Part shown: positions 16,478 through 25,393 of the stretch, piece after piece
Position numbering within the stretch: position 1 is the first letter of the stretch
Layout: each line of letters opens with the position of its first letter
Assembly (NCBI RefSeq): GCF_020907985.1
Contig: NZ_JAJJPA010000011.1
Coordinates: 62,001-126,000, forward strand
Reading direction: 5' to 3'
DNA: 64,000 nt
From: Kitasatospora humi
Lineage (GTDB): Bacteria > Actinomycetota > Actinomycetes > Streptomycetales > Streptomycetaceae
Notes under the pieces: generated by a model
Seen by the model: the letters and a program-made list of their open reading frames with translations, nothing else
Database searches by the model: none
What the model was told of the DNA's origin: nothing
Program-made: the position numbers and the translations under genes

Positions 16478-18910
16478 ATGGACACACCAGCACCGCACAT
16501 CGACCCCGCCCGCCTGAACGGCCACCGCCTGGTCCCGCTCGCCACCGCCCTGCTCGACGCCGAGGGCGTGGTGCTGCACTGGAGTGAGGACGCCGAACGG
16601 CTGCTCGGTTGGTCGGCGGAGGAGATCGTCGGACAGGTGGCGGCCCCGCTGCTCACCACCGACCGGCTGCGCGGCATGGCGTTGGGCCTGTACGAGCAGG
16701 TGCTCGGCGGCCGCCGCTGGTCCGGCGTCTTCCCGGTCCGTCACAAGGACGGCCACGAAGTCCGGCTGGAACTGCACACCTACGGCATCAGCGGACCGGG
16801 CGGCCGCCCGCTGGTGCTGGCCACCGGCTCCGACGTGCGGGCCGTGCAGCAGGTCGAGGCCAACCTCGCCGTGCTCGACGGCTTCTTCAGCCAGTCCCCG
16901 ATCGGGCTGGCGGTCTACGACACCGAGTTGCGCTTCGTCCGGCTCAACGAAGCGCTCGCCCGGTTCAACGGCCTGCCGCTCGCCGACCACCTCGGCCGGC
17001 GGATCAACGCCGTGCTGCCCGGCATCAACGCCCTCGAGGTCGAGGCCGTGATGCGCCACGTGCTGGACACCGGCGAGCCCGTGCTGGACGCCCGCTCGCA
17101 CGGCCGCACCCCGGGCGACCCCGGCCACGACCACGCCTGGTCGGCCTCCTACTTCCGGCTCGCCGACCCGGCGGGGCGGGTGCTCGGGGTCAGCTCCTCG
17201 ATCATCGACGTCACCGAGCGGTTCCAGGCCGAGGCCCGCGCCGCCCGCGCCCAGGAGCGGCTCACCCTGCTGGCCGAGGCCACCGCCCGGATCGGCACCA
17301 CGCTCGACATGCAGCGCACCGCCGAGGAACTGGTCGCCGCGGTCATCCCGCGGTTCGCCGACTTCGCCACCGTCGACCTGCTCGACCCGATCCTGCAGGG
17401 CGAGGAACCAGCGGTGCTGGCACCCGACCAGGGCGTACTGCTGCGCGCGGTGGCGGCCGGCGAGGCGTTCGAGGACGCCCTCACGGCCGCCGCCGACGCG
17501 ATCGGCGAGACCACCGCCTACGAATCCAGCCGGATGTACACCAAGAGCCTGCGCAGCGGCCGAACGCTCTACGTCCCCCACATGGACGAGCAGAAGCTGC
17601 GGACCATCGCAGGACGCCAGGAGCGGGTGGAGCCCGCGCTCGCCGCCGGCCTGCACTCCTACCTGCTGGTCCCGCTGCTCGCCCGCGGCATGGTGCTCGG
17701 TGGCGCCGAGTTCATCCGCTCCCGCAACCCGGAGCCGTTCGGCGAGGCCGACGTGGCGCTGGCCGAGGAACTGGTCGCCCGCACCGCCGTCAGCATCGAC
17801 AACGCCCGTCTCTACCGGCGCGAGCGGGACACCGCGCTCACCCTGCAGCGCAGCCTGCTGCCGCAGGAGATCCACCGCACCCTCGGCCTGGAGATCGCCT
17901 ACCGCTACCTGCCGAGCAGCGTGGTCAGCGAGGTCGGCGGCGACTGGTTCGACGTGGTGCCGCTCTCCTGCGGACGGGTCGCACTGGTGGTCGGCGATGT
18001 GATGGGCCACGGCATCAGGGCCGCGGCCACCATGGGCCAGCTGCGAACCGTCGCCCGCACCCTGGCCACCCTGGACATGCCGCCCGCCCAGGTGCTGGCC
18101 CGGCTGGACGAGACCGCGAACGGGATCGGCGAAGGTCAGTTCGCCACCTGCGTCTGCGCGGTCTACGACCCGGTGGACCGCAGCTGCACGGTGGCCAGCG
18201 CCGGACACCTCCCGCCCGTGGTGCTGGGTCCATCGGGGGACGCCCGAGTGCTGGACACCCCGCCCGGGGTGCCGCTCGGGGTCGGTGGCCCGGTGTTCGA
18301 GAACACCGAGTTCAGGCTGCCCGAGGGCGGCATCCTGGCGCTCTACACCGACGGCCTGGTGGAACGCCGCGACGCCGACATCGACGAGGGCATCGAGCTG
18401 CTGCGCGCCACCCTGGCCGAGCGCGGCCGCACCCTGGAGGCGCACAGTGACGCCGTCATCTCGGCGCTGGTCCGCGACGGCACCGAGGACGACGTGGCGA
18501 TGATCATGGCCCGGGCGCTCCCGCTGCCCCGGGACCGGATCGCCACCCTGCCGCTGACCGGCGAGGGCCCGATCCCGGCCGCGGCCCGCCGGTTCACCCG
18601 CTCCACGCTGACCTCGTGGAACCTGACCCCGCTGGCCGACTTCGCCGAGCTGCTGGTCAGCGAGCTGGTCACCAACGCCCTGGTGCACGGCGGCGAGCCG
18701 CTGCGGCTGCGGCTCTTCCGGGACCGCACGCTCACCCTGGCGGTCGGCGACACCGGACGCCAGCAGCCCCGGCTGCGCCCGGCCGGTTCGGAGGACGAGG
18801 GAGGGCGGGGAATGTACCTGGTCAATGAGTTGGCCCACCGCTGGGGCAGCAGGCCGACCAAGGACGGCAAGGTGGTCTGGGCCGAGCTTGAACTGCCGCT
18901 CGGCAGCTGA
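16478..18910 (+). CDS. PAS-PAS-GAF-PP2C (SpoIIE-like)-HATPase regulator
   Basis: An 810-residue cytoplasmic signalling protein. Two PAS domains occupy about residues 15-245 (LLDAEGVVLHWSEDAERLLG and GFFSQSPIGLAVYDTELRF). A GAF domain follows (about 265-440, ERLTLLAEATARIGTTLDM onward), then a SpoIIE-type PP2C phosphatase with the metal-binding GGDWFDVV near 487 and GDVMGHG, and a C-terminal anti-sigma-factor kinase-like ATPase (LVSELVTNALVHGGE and GRGMYLVNELA, about 725-800). Such proteins can dephosphorylate anti-anti-sigma factors and phosphorylate them from the opposite end, tuning alternative sigma factors. No sigma-factor gene is adjacent, so its partner is encoded elsewhere. Confidence 0.87.
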   Translation: MDTPAPHIDPARLNGHRLVPLATALLDAEGVVLHWSEDAERLLGWSAEEIVGQVAAPLLTTDRLRGMALGLYEQVLGGRRWSGVFPVRHKDGHEVRLELHTYGISGPGGRPLVLATGSDVRAVQQVEANLAVLDGFFSQSPIGLAVYDTELRFVRLNEALARFNGLPLADHLGRRINAVLPGINALEVEAVMRHVLDTGEPVLDARSHGRTPGDPGHDHAWSASYFRLADPAGRVLGVSSSIIDVTERFQAEARAARAQERLTLLAEATARIGTTLDMQRTAEELVAAVIPRFADFATVDLLDPILQGEEPAVLAPDQGVLLRAVAAGEAFEDALTAAADAIGETTAYESSRMYTKSLRSGRTLYVPHMDEQKLRTIAGRQERVEPALAAGLHSYLLVPLLARGMVLGGAEFIRSRNPEPFGEADVALAEELVARTAVSIDNARLYRRERDTALTLQRSLLPQEIHRTLGLEIAYRYLPSSVVSEVGGDWFDVVPLSCGRVALVVGDVMGHGIRAAATMGQLRTVARTLATLDMPPAQVLARLDETANGIGEGQFATCVCAVYDPVDRSCTVASAGHLPPVVLGPSGDARVLDTPPGVPLGVGGPVFENTEFRLPEGGILALYTDGLVERRDADIDEGIELLRATLAERGRTLEAHSDAVISALVRDGTEDDVAMIMARALPLPRDRIATLPLTGEGPIPAAARRFTRSTLTSWNLTPLADFAELLVSELVTNALVHGGEPLRLRLFRDRTLTLAVGDTGRQQPRLRPAGSEDEGGRGMYLVNELAHRWGSRPTKDGKVVWAELELPLGS

Positions 18911-18914
18911 CCGG

Positions 18915-18934
18915 CGCCCGTCACCGGACGGGCG
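18915..18934. terminator. Hairpin between convergent genes
   Basis: CGCCCGT (18915-18921) and ACGGGCG (18928-18934) form a 7-bp stem with a 6-base loop directly after the stop of the PP2C regulator gene; GC-rich sequence without a T-run follows up to the convergent SepF-like gene. Confidence 0.5.
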
Positions 18935-19039
18935 GCAGCGGGGCCGCGCCCGGCGGGGCCGCGCCCCCCGTGCCGCCGGCCGGCGCGCAGCCGTTCGGCG
19001 CAGCAGGCCACTGCCGCCTCCCGGCGCCGCGGGCCCGGA

Positions 19040-19435
19040 TCAGCTCTGGTTGTAGAACCCGCTGTCGTCCAGCGGCCGGTCGATCACCATCACCTCGACC
19101 TCCGGCGGGGTGAGCAGGAAGACCCGGCGGGCGATCCGCTCGATCCCGCCCTGGGTGCCGAACACCAGCCCGGAGGCGAAGTCGACCATCCGCTTGGCCT
19201 CGGCGTCGTCCATCTCCGTCACGTCCATCACCACGGGGGTGCCGGACCGCACGTGCTCGCCGACGGTGCGGGCCGACTCGAACCCGGTCGGCTTCACGGA
19301 GACGATCCGCGCCGGGTTGGGCAGTGCCGGAATGGTGTCGGCAGTGCCCCAGTCGTCCTCCTCGTACACCGCAGCCGGGTAGCTACCGGACGGCATCAGC
19401 CACCCGTTGTGGTGCTCGTCGCGAAGTGCTCCCAT
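19040..19435 (-). CDS. sepF: SepF-like cell division protein
   Basis: 131 residues matching the SepF core: ARIVSVKPTGFESARTVGEHVRSGTPVVMDVTEM, then AKRMVDFASGLVFGTQGGIERIARRVFLLTPPEVEV. This is the fold that polymerises into rings and tethers FtsZ to the membrane. The N-terminal linker is short and the basic membrane-binding amphipathic helix of canonical SepF is not obvious (MGALRDEHHNGWLMPSG). There is also no ylmE/ftsZ neighbourhood, so this is probably one of the extra SepF-like proteins of streptomycetes rather than the division-cluster copy. Confidence 0.85.
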   Translation of the reverse strand: MGALRDEHHNGWLMPSGSYPAAVYEEDDWGTADTIPALPNPARIVSVKPTGFESARTVGEHVRSGTPVVMDVTEMDDAEAKRMVDFASGLVFGTQGGIERIARRVFLLTPPEVEVMVIDRPLDDSGFYNQS

Positions 19436-19707
19436 GCCGCGCCTCCCTGTCCTGATCCCCGGTCGGTTCCGTGTGCGGCACGACCAGCTGACGCGTCATC
19501 CACCCGTCGGAACTGTCCGAGTATCGCACTGATCACCGCATTGGCGCCCGCCCTGGCGCGCCGTCGGACTCGTGGTGCATGCCGATGGCACACACCGCCC
19601 TTACTGAGAGCGGACGCCGCAGGTCGGTGGAGGGTTCCCGGGCCGGGACCAACATCACCCGAATGGCAGAGCAGTCACCGGGGATTGTGCCCGGGTCACT
19701 CCTCGGC

Positions 19708-20220
19708 TCACTCCCCGGTGGTGCCGTCCACCGCCTCCCGCAGCAGGTCCGCGTGCCCGTTGTGACGGGCGTACTCCTCGATCATGTGCACCTGGATCCA
19801 GCGCAGCGTCACGTCCTCGCCGCGGCGCTGCCGCCGACCCACGGTCTCCAACGGGAGCCCGGCCACTGCCTGCTCCGCCAGCTCGATCTGCCGCCGCCAG
19901 GTGGCGAAGGCCTCCTGCGGATCGGCGGCGTCCGCCTCGTTGAAGTCGCCGTCCTGGTCAGTCTCGCAGTACAGCGTGGTGGTGTCGCCGCCGAGCAGCA
20001 CCACCTGGTACCAGTAGTGCTCCACCTCGGCGAGGTGGCGCACCAGACCGAGCAGGCTCAGCGAGGACGGCGCCACCGAACGCTGCTTCAGCTGCTCCGC
20101 CGTCAGGCCGGCGCACTTGACGGCCAGCGTCTTGCGGTGGAAGTCCAGCCAGGCGGCGAGCATGGCCGCCTCGTCGGCGACCATCGGCGGATCCAGGCGT
20201 TCCACACCGGTCTCGGTCAT
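19708..20220 (-). CDS. DinB/DUF664-family protein
   Basis: 170 residues from ATG 20220. It forms a four-helix DinB-like bundle: LDFHRKTLAVKCAGLTAEQL, LGLVRHLAEVEHYWYQ and RWIQVHMIEEYARHNGHADLLRE. The three His residues of the second and last helices are in the usual metal-binding positions of this family (mycothiol-dependent enzymes and related proteins). The function is unknown beyond a probable thiol-transferase or metal-dependent role. It is divergent from the SDR gene, with 90 bases between the starts. Confidence 0.8.
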   Translation of the reverse strand: MTETGVERLDPPMVADEAAMLAAWLDFHRKTLAVKCAGLTAEQLKQRSVAPSSLSLLGLVRHLAEVEHYWYQVVLLGGDTTTLYCETDQDGDFNEADAADPQEAFATWRRQIELAEQAVAGLPLETVGRRQRRGEDVTLRWIQVHMIEEYARHNGHADLLREAVDGTTGE

Positions 20221-20310
20221 GCCGCCATCCTGGCGCACCGGGGTCGCCCGGGGCGACCGATTTCCGCCGGATAGCCTTCCGGTGAACCGATCACGCCTGA
20301 GGAGCACCCC

Positions 20311-21045
20311 ATGTCACGGCCCGTCACCCTGGTCACCGGCGGCAGCCGCGGCATCGGCGCGGCCCTCTGCCGGCGCCTCGCCGCCGACGGCCACGACCTC
20401 GCGATCGGCTACCGGCAGCACCGACGGGCCGCCGACCAGGTCGCCGAGCAGGCGCGCGCCGCCGGGGCCACGGCCGTCGCACTGCGGCTCGACACCGCCG
20501 TCGAGGCCGATGTCGAACGGTTCTTCGACCGGGCGCTGGAGCGGCTCGGCCCGGCCACCGGACTGGTCAACAACGCCGCCGTCACCAGCCCGCGCGGGCC
20601 CCTCGCCGACCTGCGCACCGACGACCTGCGCCGGGTGGTGGACGTCAACCTGGTCGGCTACCTGCTCTGCGCCCGCCGCGCGGCCCGGGACTTCGGCGCC
20701 GGCGGGGCCATCGTGAACGTCTCTTCGGCCGCCGCCACCCTGGGCAGCCCCGGGGAGTACGTGCACTACGCCGCGACCAAGGCCGCCGTCGACGCGCTCA
20801 CCGTCGGGCTCGCCAAGGAGCTCGGCCCCACCGGCGTCCGGGTCAACGCCGTGGCCCCCGGCACCACCGACACCGAGTTCCACGCACTCGGCGGCGAACC
20901 CGGCCGCGCTGCCCGGGTCGCGCCCGCCGTGCCGCTGCGCCGCCCCGGTCGCCCGGAGGAGATCGCCGCCGCCATCGCCTGGCTGCTCTCCCCGGACGCC
21001 TCCTACACCACCGGTGCCATCCTGCGCGTGGCGGGCGGTCTGTGA
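20311..21045 (+). CDS. Short-chain dehydrogenase/reductase
   Basis: 244 residues of the classical SDR family. It has the dinucleotide motif TLVTGGSRGIGAAL at the N-terminus, the NNAA motif LVNNAAVTSPRG, the catalytic Ser in VNVSSAAATLGS, and YxxxK as YVHYAATKAA. The closing segment SPDASYTTGAILRVAGGL is typical of FabG-like reductases. It probably oxidises or reduces a small carbonyl substrate with NAD(P)H; the substrate cannot be predicted. It converges with the TVP38-like gene with only 7 bases between stops. Confidence 0.88.
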   Translation: MSRPVTLVTGGSRGIGAALCRRLAADGHDLAIGYRQHRRAADQVAEQARAAGATAVALRLDTAVEADVERFFDRALERLGPATGLVNNAAVTSPRGPLADLRTDDLRRVVDVNLVGYLLCARRAARDFGAGGAIVNVSSAAATLGSPGEYVHYAATKAAVDALTVGLAKELGPTGVRVNAVAPGTTDTEFHALGGEPGRAARVAPAVPLRRPGRPEEIAAAIAWLLSPDASYTTGAILRVAGGL

Positions 21046-21052
21046 GGCGGTA

Positions 21053-21715
21053 TCAGGCCGGCGCGGCCCGTCGCCGGCCGCGCCACAGCGCGGCGAGGCT
21101 GAGCGCACCGAGCACCAGGATCACCGCCGTGGAGGCCAGGAACGCCGGCGAGCCGGGCGTTCCCGCCGAGGCGCCCGCCACGGCGTAGGCGGCGGTGGCG
21201 GGCAGCACCCCGAGCGCCGTCCCCGCCAGGTACGGCCCGAGCCGCACCCCGCACACCGCCGCGCCCAGGTTGACCGCCTGGAACGGCACCCCCGGTACCA
21301 GGCGCAGCACCAGCACGGTGCGGAACCCCTGCTCGGTGAGCTGCCGGTCGAGCGCGCCCAGCGCCCGGCCGCGCAGCAGCGGGCGCAGCGCCCGCCGGCC
21401 GAGGCCCCGTCCCAGCCCGAACGCCAGGGCCGCCCCCAGCGTGGTGCCCAGCACCGCCACCGGAGCGCCCCAGCGGGCGCCGAACAGCACCCCGGCGGCC
21501 ACGCTCAGCGCGGGCTTGGGCAGGAACGCCAGCGTGCCCAACGCGAACAGCAGCACGAACGCCGGGGCCCGCCAGAGGGCCGGCACCGCGCCGACCACCG
21601 TGCGCGGGTCCCAGAACACCGCGGACCCGGCCGCCGCCGCCAGGATGAGCACCAGCAGCACGGGCCGGGTCCAGCGGGAGCGCGGCAGGCGGCTCGGCGG
21701 GGCGGAATCAGGCAC
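21053..21715 (-). CDS. TVP38/TMEM64 (DedA-like) membrane protein
   Basis: 220 residues with five to six hydrophobic segments. The family signature lies in the middle: LAFLPKPALSVAAGVLFGARWGAPVAVLGTTLGA, then the reentrant LVLRLVPGVPFQAVNLGAAV loop with the conserved Arg and Pro-Phe. These proteins move or scramble lipids across the membrane (undecaprenyl phosphate or phospholipid flipping is known for related DedA/VTT proteins). Acidic reentrant residues are sparse in this copy, so the substrate is uncertain. Confidence 0.8.
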   Translation of the reverse strand: MPDSAPPSRLPRSRWTRPVLLVLILAAAAGSAVFWDPRTVVGAVPALWRAPAFVLLFALGTLAFLPKPALSVAAGVLFGARWGAPVAVLGTTLGAALAFGLGRGLGRRALRPLLRGRALGALDRQLTEQGFRTVLVLRLVPGVPFQAVNLGAAVCGVRLGPYLAGTALGVLPATAAYAVAGASAGTPGSPAFLASTAVILVLGALSLAALWRGRRRAAPA

Positions 21716-21741
21716 CCGCCGAGCCTCTCACAACGGCGCGG

Positions 21742-22098
21742 CTACCTGCGGACGGGGGCGCAGCGGTGGCCTTCGACGTGGCGCGGCAGTTCGGCGAAGC
21801 CGGACTCCCGGCGGTCGCGGTCGGCCGTGCACAGGACGACGAAATCGCTGTGCTTGTGGCGGATCTCGAAGTCGCCGTAGACGGGGCCGCGCCGGGGTAG
21901 GTCGCCGCGGGCGACCTCGCAGTCGCCGAAGCCGTCCCAGCGCTCCGATCCGTCGGCTCTGAGGTTGTCGCAGGTGTAGGCGCGGACGTGCTCGCCGTCG
22001 TCCGCTACGGCCACGGTGGCGGGCGCGATCAGTGCGGCGGCGCTTGCGGCCACCAGCAAGGCTCGGACGCACACCGCTGTGCGTCGGGTGATGCTCAT
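21742..22098 (-). CDS. Small secreted protein of unknown function
   Basis: 118 residues with a Sec signal peptide (basic MSITRRTAVCVR, hydrophobic stretch, cleavage after ATVAVA). The mature part of about 85 residues has four cysteines (YTCDNLRADG, GDCEV, VVLCTADRD, GHRCAPVRR), consistent with two disulfides, and is otherwise charged. No family was recognised. It lies in the same direction as the MFS gene (125 bases upstream) and the TVP38-like gene (26 bases downstream). Confidence 0.7.
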   Translation of the reverse strand: MSITRRTAVCVRALLVAASAAALIAPATVAVADDGEHVRAYTCDNLRADGSERWDGFGDCEVARGDLPRRGPVYGDFEIRHKHSDFVVLCTADRDRRESGFAELPRHVEGHRCAPVRR

Positions 22099-22222
22099 GA
22101 GGATTCAGTGCCTCTCTGTACTCGCGGGGAGGGCCGGGGGAATCCGGCTGGCTCACCGTCCCCCGGGGCGATGCGGCGCAAGTCCCCGCTGATCGATTAC
22201 CACTCGAACAGCCCTTGCCGCC

Positions 22223-23419
22223 TCAGACCCCCGCCCGCTCCTGGGCCCGCAGTCGGTCGGCGTCCGCCGCCCCGGCGCCCGAACGCAGCGCCCCCGCCGC
22301 CGCCACCAGCACCATCACCAGCGCCGTCACCAGCGCGAATGAGACCCGCAGCGAACTGCCCTGCGCGACGCCGCCCACGATCGCCGGCGCCACCAGCCCC
22401 GAGGTGTAGGTGACGGTGGCCACGCCCGCGATCGCCTGGCTCGGGTTGGGGCCGGCGTGGCCGGCCGCCGCGAAGGCGAGCGGGACCACCACCGCGATGC
22501 CGATGCCGATCAGTGCGAACCCGGGGATCGCCAGGGCGGGGCCGGTCGCGGCGACCACCAGCACCCCGCCCGCCGCGGCCACCGCGCCGCCCGTTCGGAC
22601 CGCGCGCACCGGTCCGAGCCGCCGCACCGCCGCGTCACCGGCCAGCCGCGCGGCGGCCATGGTGCAGGCGAACGCGGTGTAGGCCATCGCCGCCGTGCCC
22701 GGCGCCGCATGGGTCACGTCGCGCAGGTAGACGCCCGACCAGTCCATGCCGGCCCCCTCGGCGAACACCGCGCAGAACCCGACCAGGCCGATCACCAGCG
22801 CCGATCGTGGCGGCAGGGAGAACCGCGGCGGCGCCTCGGCCTCCGGTTCCGGCCGTACGTCCAGCACCCGGCTGCAGGCCTGCTGCCCGACCAGCAGGAG
22901 CACCAGGGCGGCCGGCAGCAGGTGCGCACGGGGTCCGAGGTGCTGACGGGCCGCCAGCGCGCCGCCGGCGGCGGCGATCAGGCCGCCGAAGCTCCACATC
23001 CCGTGCAACCCGGACATGATGGCCCGGCCCATGCGTCGCTCCACCTCGACGCCGATGGCGTTCATGGTGACGTCGGCCGTGCCGGCGGCGGCGCCGTAGA
23101 CCGCGAGGGCAAGGCAGAGCCAGGGGAGTCCGGGCGCCAGCGCGGGCGGGACGAGCGACAGGCACCAGAACGCCAGCAGTAGCCGCAGCGCGGCCTTGGA
23201 GCCCAGCCGGTGGGTGATCCGGCCGGCCAGCGGCATCGCCAGCGAGGCGCCGAGCGCGGGCATCACCAGCGCCAGGCCCAGTTGCCCCGCCGACAGGTGC
23301 AGCTGGGCCTGCAACGCCGGGATCCGGCTGGCGAAGGTGCCCGCCACCGCGCCGTGGACGGCGAAGACGGCGGCGGTCCCCGCTCTGGCCCGGCGCAGCG
23401 GGCGGGGGCTGGGTGGCAT
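22223..23419 (-). CDS. MFS transporter
   Basis: 398 residues with twelve predicted membrane helices. The MFS signature between helices 2 and 3 is GRITHRLGSKAALRL. Helix 1 contains VHGAVAGTFASRIPALQAQL, as in a family of actinobacterial MFS proteins related to sugar/bypass-type exporters. The gene is divergent from a ROK-family regulator and shares with it a 208-base region containing a palindrome, so it is the probable target of that regulator and may export or import a sugar derivative. Confidence 0.83.
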   Translation of the reverse strand: MPPSPRPLRRARAGTAAVFAVHGAVAGTFASRIPALQAQLHLSAGQLGLALVMPALGASLAMPLAGRITHRLGSKAALRLLLAFWCLSLVPPALAPGLPWLCLALAVYGAAAGTADVTMNAIGVEVERRMGRAIMSGLHGMWSFGGLIAAAGGALAARQHLGPRAHLLPAALVLLLVGQQACSRVLDVRPEPEAEAPPRFSLPPRSALVIGLVGFCAVFAEGAGMDWSGVYLRDVTHAAPGTAAMAYTAFACTMAAARLAGDAAVRRLGPVRAVRTGGAVAAAGGVLVVAATGPALAIPGFALIGIGIAVVVPLAFAAAGHAGPNPSQAIAGVATVTYTSGLVAPAIVGGVAQGSSLRVSFALVTALVMVLVAAAGALRSGAGAADADRLRAQERAGV

Positions 23420-23510
23420 GACTGGTTCCTCCCGGTGCCGTGGACGATGCTGCCGATTGACAAGACGCAGGGGACGTCAGAGCCGTCAGAGCTCCAAGAA
23501 CCGCAAGAAC

Positions 23511-23572
23511 CGCAAGAGCTACCGGAGTTGCGGGAGCTGCCTCGCAAGAGCTGCCGGAGTTGCGGTAGCTGC
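23511..23572. repeat. Imperfect 30-bp direct repeat
   Basis: cgcaagagctaccggagttg... at 23511-23540 and its near copy at 23543-23572 are offset by 32 bases. Shorter accgcaaga units precede them (about 23499-23515). The repeats lie in the MFS/ROK divergent intergenic region, next to the palindrome. Confidence 0.7.
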
Positions 23573-23580
23573 CGAGTAAA

Positions 23581-23603
23581 CTATCAGGGAGGGAACCTGA
23601 TAG
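23581..23603. promoter_or_regulatory. Putative ROK operator
   Basis: CTATCAGG-N7-CCTGATAG is a perfect 8-bp inverted repeat 25 bases before the ROK gene start and 162 bases before the divergent MFS gene. Its size and symmetry suit a dimeric winged-helix repressor that regulates itself and the transporter. Confidence 0.6.
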
Positions 23604-23627
23604 ATAGGTCTGGAAGGATGCCATGCC

Positions 23628-24824
23628 ATGACCACCGTGCGCACGGCCACCCCGAGCACCGCCCGTGCGATCAACGACCGGCTGGCGCTGGACCTGCTCC
23701 TGACCCACGGGCCGCTCACCGCCACCGAGTTGCGCACGCTCACCGGTCTCTCCCGACCCACCGTCGCCGATCTGCTGGAACGTCTACAACACGGCGGCCT
23801 GGTCGGCATCGTCGGCGAGCGCGGCGAGCAGCGCCGCGGGCCCAACGCCAGGGTCTACGGCCTGCGCGCCGACCGCGCCCACCTGGCCGGCATCGATGTC
23901 CGCACGGTCGGCGTCACCCTCACCGTCGCGGACCTGACCGGCCGCACCCTCGCCACCGCCGCGCTCCCGGTGGGCCCCGCGGGACCGCCGCCCCCCGGCT
24001 TCGCCCGGCTGGTGCTGCGCACCCTGCTCGACACCGCCCGGCAGGCCGGCGCGCGCGAACTGCACACCGTCGCCGTCGGTGCCCCCGGCCTGGTCGATCC
24101 GGCCACCGGGCAGCTCCGGTCCAGCAGCCGACTCCCCTCGTGGCACGCCGAGTTGGTCGCCGAACTGCGAGCCGGTCTGAGCTGCGAGGTGATCCTGGAG
24201 AACGAGGTCAACCTGGCCGGCATCGCCGAGCACCGCCTCGGCGCCGCCACCGACCGGGACACCTTCGTGCTGTTCTGGCTCGGGCACGGCACCGGTGCCG
24301 CCGTGGTCCTCGACGGCAAACTGCGCCGCGGTTCCTCCGGTGGCACCGGCGAGATCGGGTTCCTCCCGGTGCCCGGCACCGGCGGCCTGCCCGACCGCTC
24401 CACCTGCGACGGCGGATTCCACAGCCTCGCCGGCAGCGCGGCCGTCTGCGAGCTGGCCCGCAGGCACGGCCTCCCCGTCCCAGGTGACGGCGCGGACGAC
24501 GCACCCGCCGCCGAGGCCGTGATGCTGGCCGCGCTGGCGGCCGGCCCCGCCGGTGAACCGTTCCTGGACGAGCTGGCCGAGCGGGTGGCGATCGGCGCGG
24601 CGGCGGTGTGCGTGATCCTCGACCCGGGATGCGTGGTGCTCGGCGGCGAGACCGGCCGGGCCGGCGGCGCGGCGCTCGCGGACCGGGTGGCCGCCCGACT
24701 GGCCCGCCTCTCCCCGTTCCGCACCGAGGTCCGCGCGGGCACCGCGGGCGGCGGCGCGATCCTCAGCGGCGCCGTGCTGACGGCCTGCGACACCGTCCAG
24801 CGCGACCTCTTCGGCGGGCTCTGA
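23628..24824 (+). CDS. ROK-family transcriptional regulator
   Basis: 398 residues. The N-terminal winged helix (about 10-75) reads DLLLTHGPLTATELRTLTGLSRPTVADLLERLQHGG. It is followed by a ROK sugar-kinase-like domain (AGIDVRTVGVTLTVADLTG, VGAPGLVDPATGQLR, LENEVNLAGIAEHRLG, FWLGHGTGAAVVLDGKLRRG, GEIGFLPVPG). The CxCGxxGCxE zinc site of many ROK proteins is absent, and the usual GEIGH histidine is Phe, so kinase activity is unlikely. It probably binds a sugar ligand and the palindrome at 23581-23603. GGAAGG precedes the start. Confidence 0.87.
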   Translation: MTTVRTATPSTARAINDRLALDLLLTHGPLTATELRTLTGLSRPTVADLLERLQHGGLVGIVGERGEQRRGPNARVYGLRADRAHLAGIDVRTVGVTLTVADLTGRTLATAALPVGPAGPPPPGFARLVLRTLLDTARQAGARELHTVAVGAPGLVDPATGQLRSSSRLPSWHAELVAELRAGLSCEVILENEVNLAGIAEHRLGAATDRDTFVLFWLGHGTGAAVVLDGKLRRGSSGGTGEIGFLPVPGTGGLPDRSTCDGGFHSLAGSAAVCELARRHGLPVPGDGADDAPAAEAVMLAALAAGPAGEPFLDELAERVAIGAAAVCVILDPGCVVLGGETGRAGGAALADRVAARLARLSPFRTEVRAGTAGGGAILSGAVLTACDTVQRDLFGGL

Positions 24825-24926
24825 CCCGGCCGGGCAAGCGGCGGTCTGTTCGGGGGCTCCGACCCGGCCGGGGGAATGCGGCAGGATGGGAGCGTGCTGA
24901 CCAGCCGAACGAGGGGAGCGAGCGCC

Positions 24927-25346
24927 ATGGGCCAACAGGGCCGGTCGGTCAACAACTACCGCATCGGTGAGGCCGCCGCGATGCTCGGGGTGAGCTCCGA
25001 CACCATGCGCCGCTGGGTGGACGCCGGCCGGGTCGCCGCCGAGCGGGACGAGCAGGGTCACCGCATCATCCCCGGGGAGCCGCTGGCCGCCTTCGCCCGG
25101 GAGCTGGCCAGGGCCGGTGCGGCCGAGGCGGAGGGCCGTCCGCCGTCCTCCGCGCGCAACCGGTTCCCGGGGATCGTCACGCAGGTGGTGCTCGGTGACG
25201 TGGCGGCCCAGGTGGAGATCCAGGCGGGCCCGTTCCGCGTGGTCTCACTGATCAGCCGGGACTCGGCCGAGGAACTGGAGCTGGTTCCAGGGGCACCCGC
25301 GACCGCGGTCATCAAGTCGACCAATGTGATGATCGAACGCAGCTGA
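24927..25346 (+). CDS. MerR-type HTH plus TOBE molybdopterin-binding protein
   Basis: 139 residues. The N-terminal half is a MerR/excisionase-like helix-turn-helix (YRIGEAAAMLGVSSDTMRRWVDAGRV). The C-terminal half is a TOBE (Mop) domain (RNRFPGIVTQVVLGDVAAQVEIQAG...VVSLISRDSAEELELVPGAPATAVIKSTNVMIE) that binds molybdate or tungstate. Such fusions act as molybdate-responsive regulators or storage proteins. The ATG at 24927 lies after a GAGGGGAG element; no molybdate ABC genes are adjacent. Confidence 0.87.
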   Translation: MGQQGRSVNNYRIGEAAAMLGVSSDTMRRWVDAGRVAAERDEQGHRIIPGEPLAAFARELARAGAAEAEGRPPSSARNRFPGIVTQVVLGDVAAQVEIQAGPFRVVSLISRDSAEELELVPGAPATAVIKSTNVMIERS

Positions 25347-25393
25347 CCGCCCGCACTCCGCCTGACCCGCCGTCGCCACCGAGGGAGCGCCCG

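Noticed and set aside
16421..18838. Long minus-strand frame opposite the PP2C regulator
   Set aside because: Repetitive Gly/Gln/His/Val composition of a GC shadow; the plus strand carries clear PAS, GAF, PP2C and ATPase motifs.
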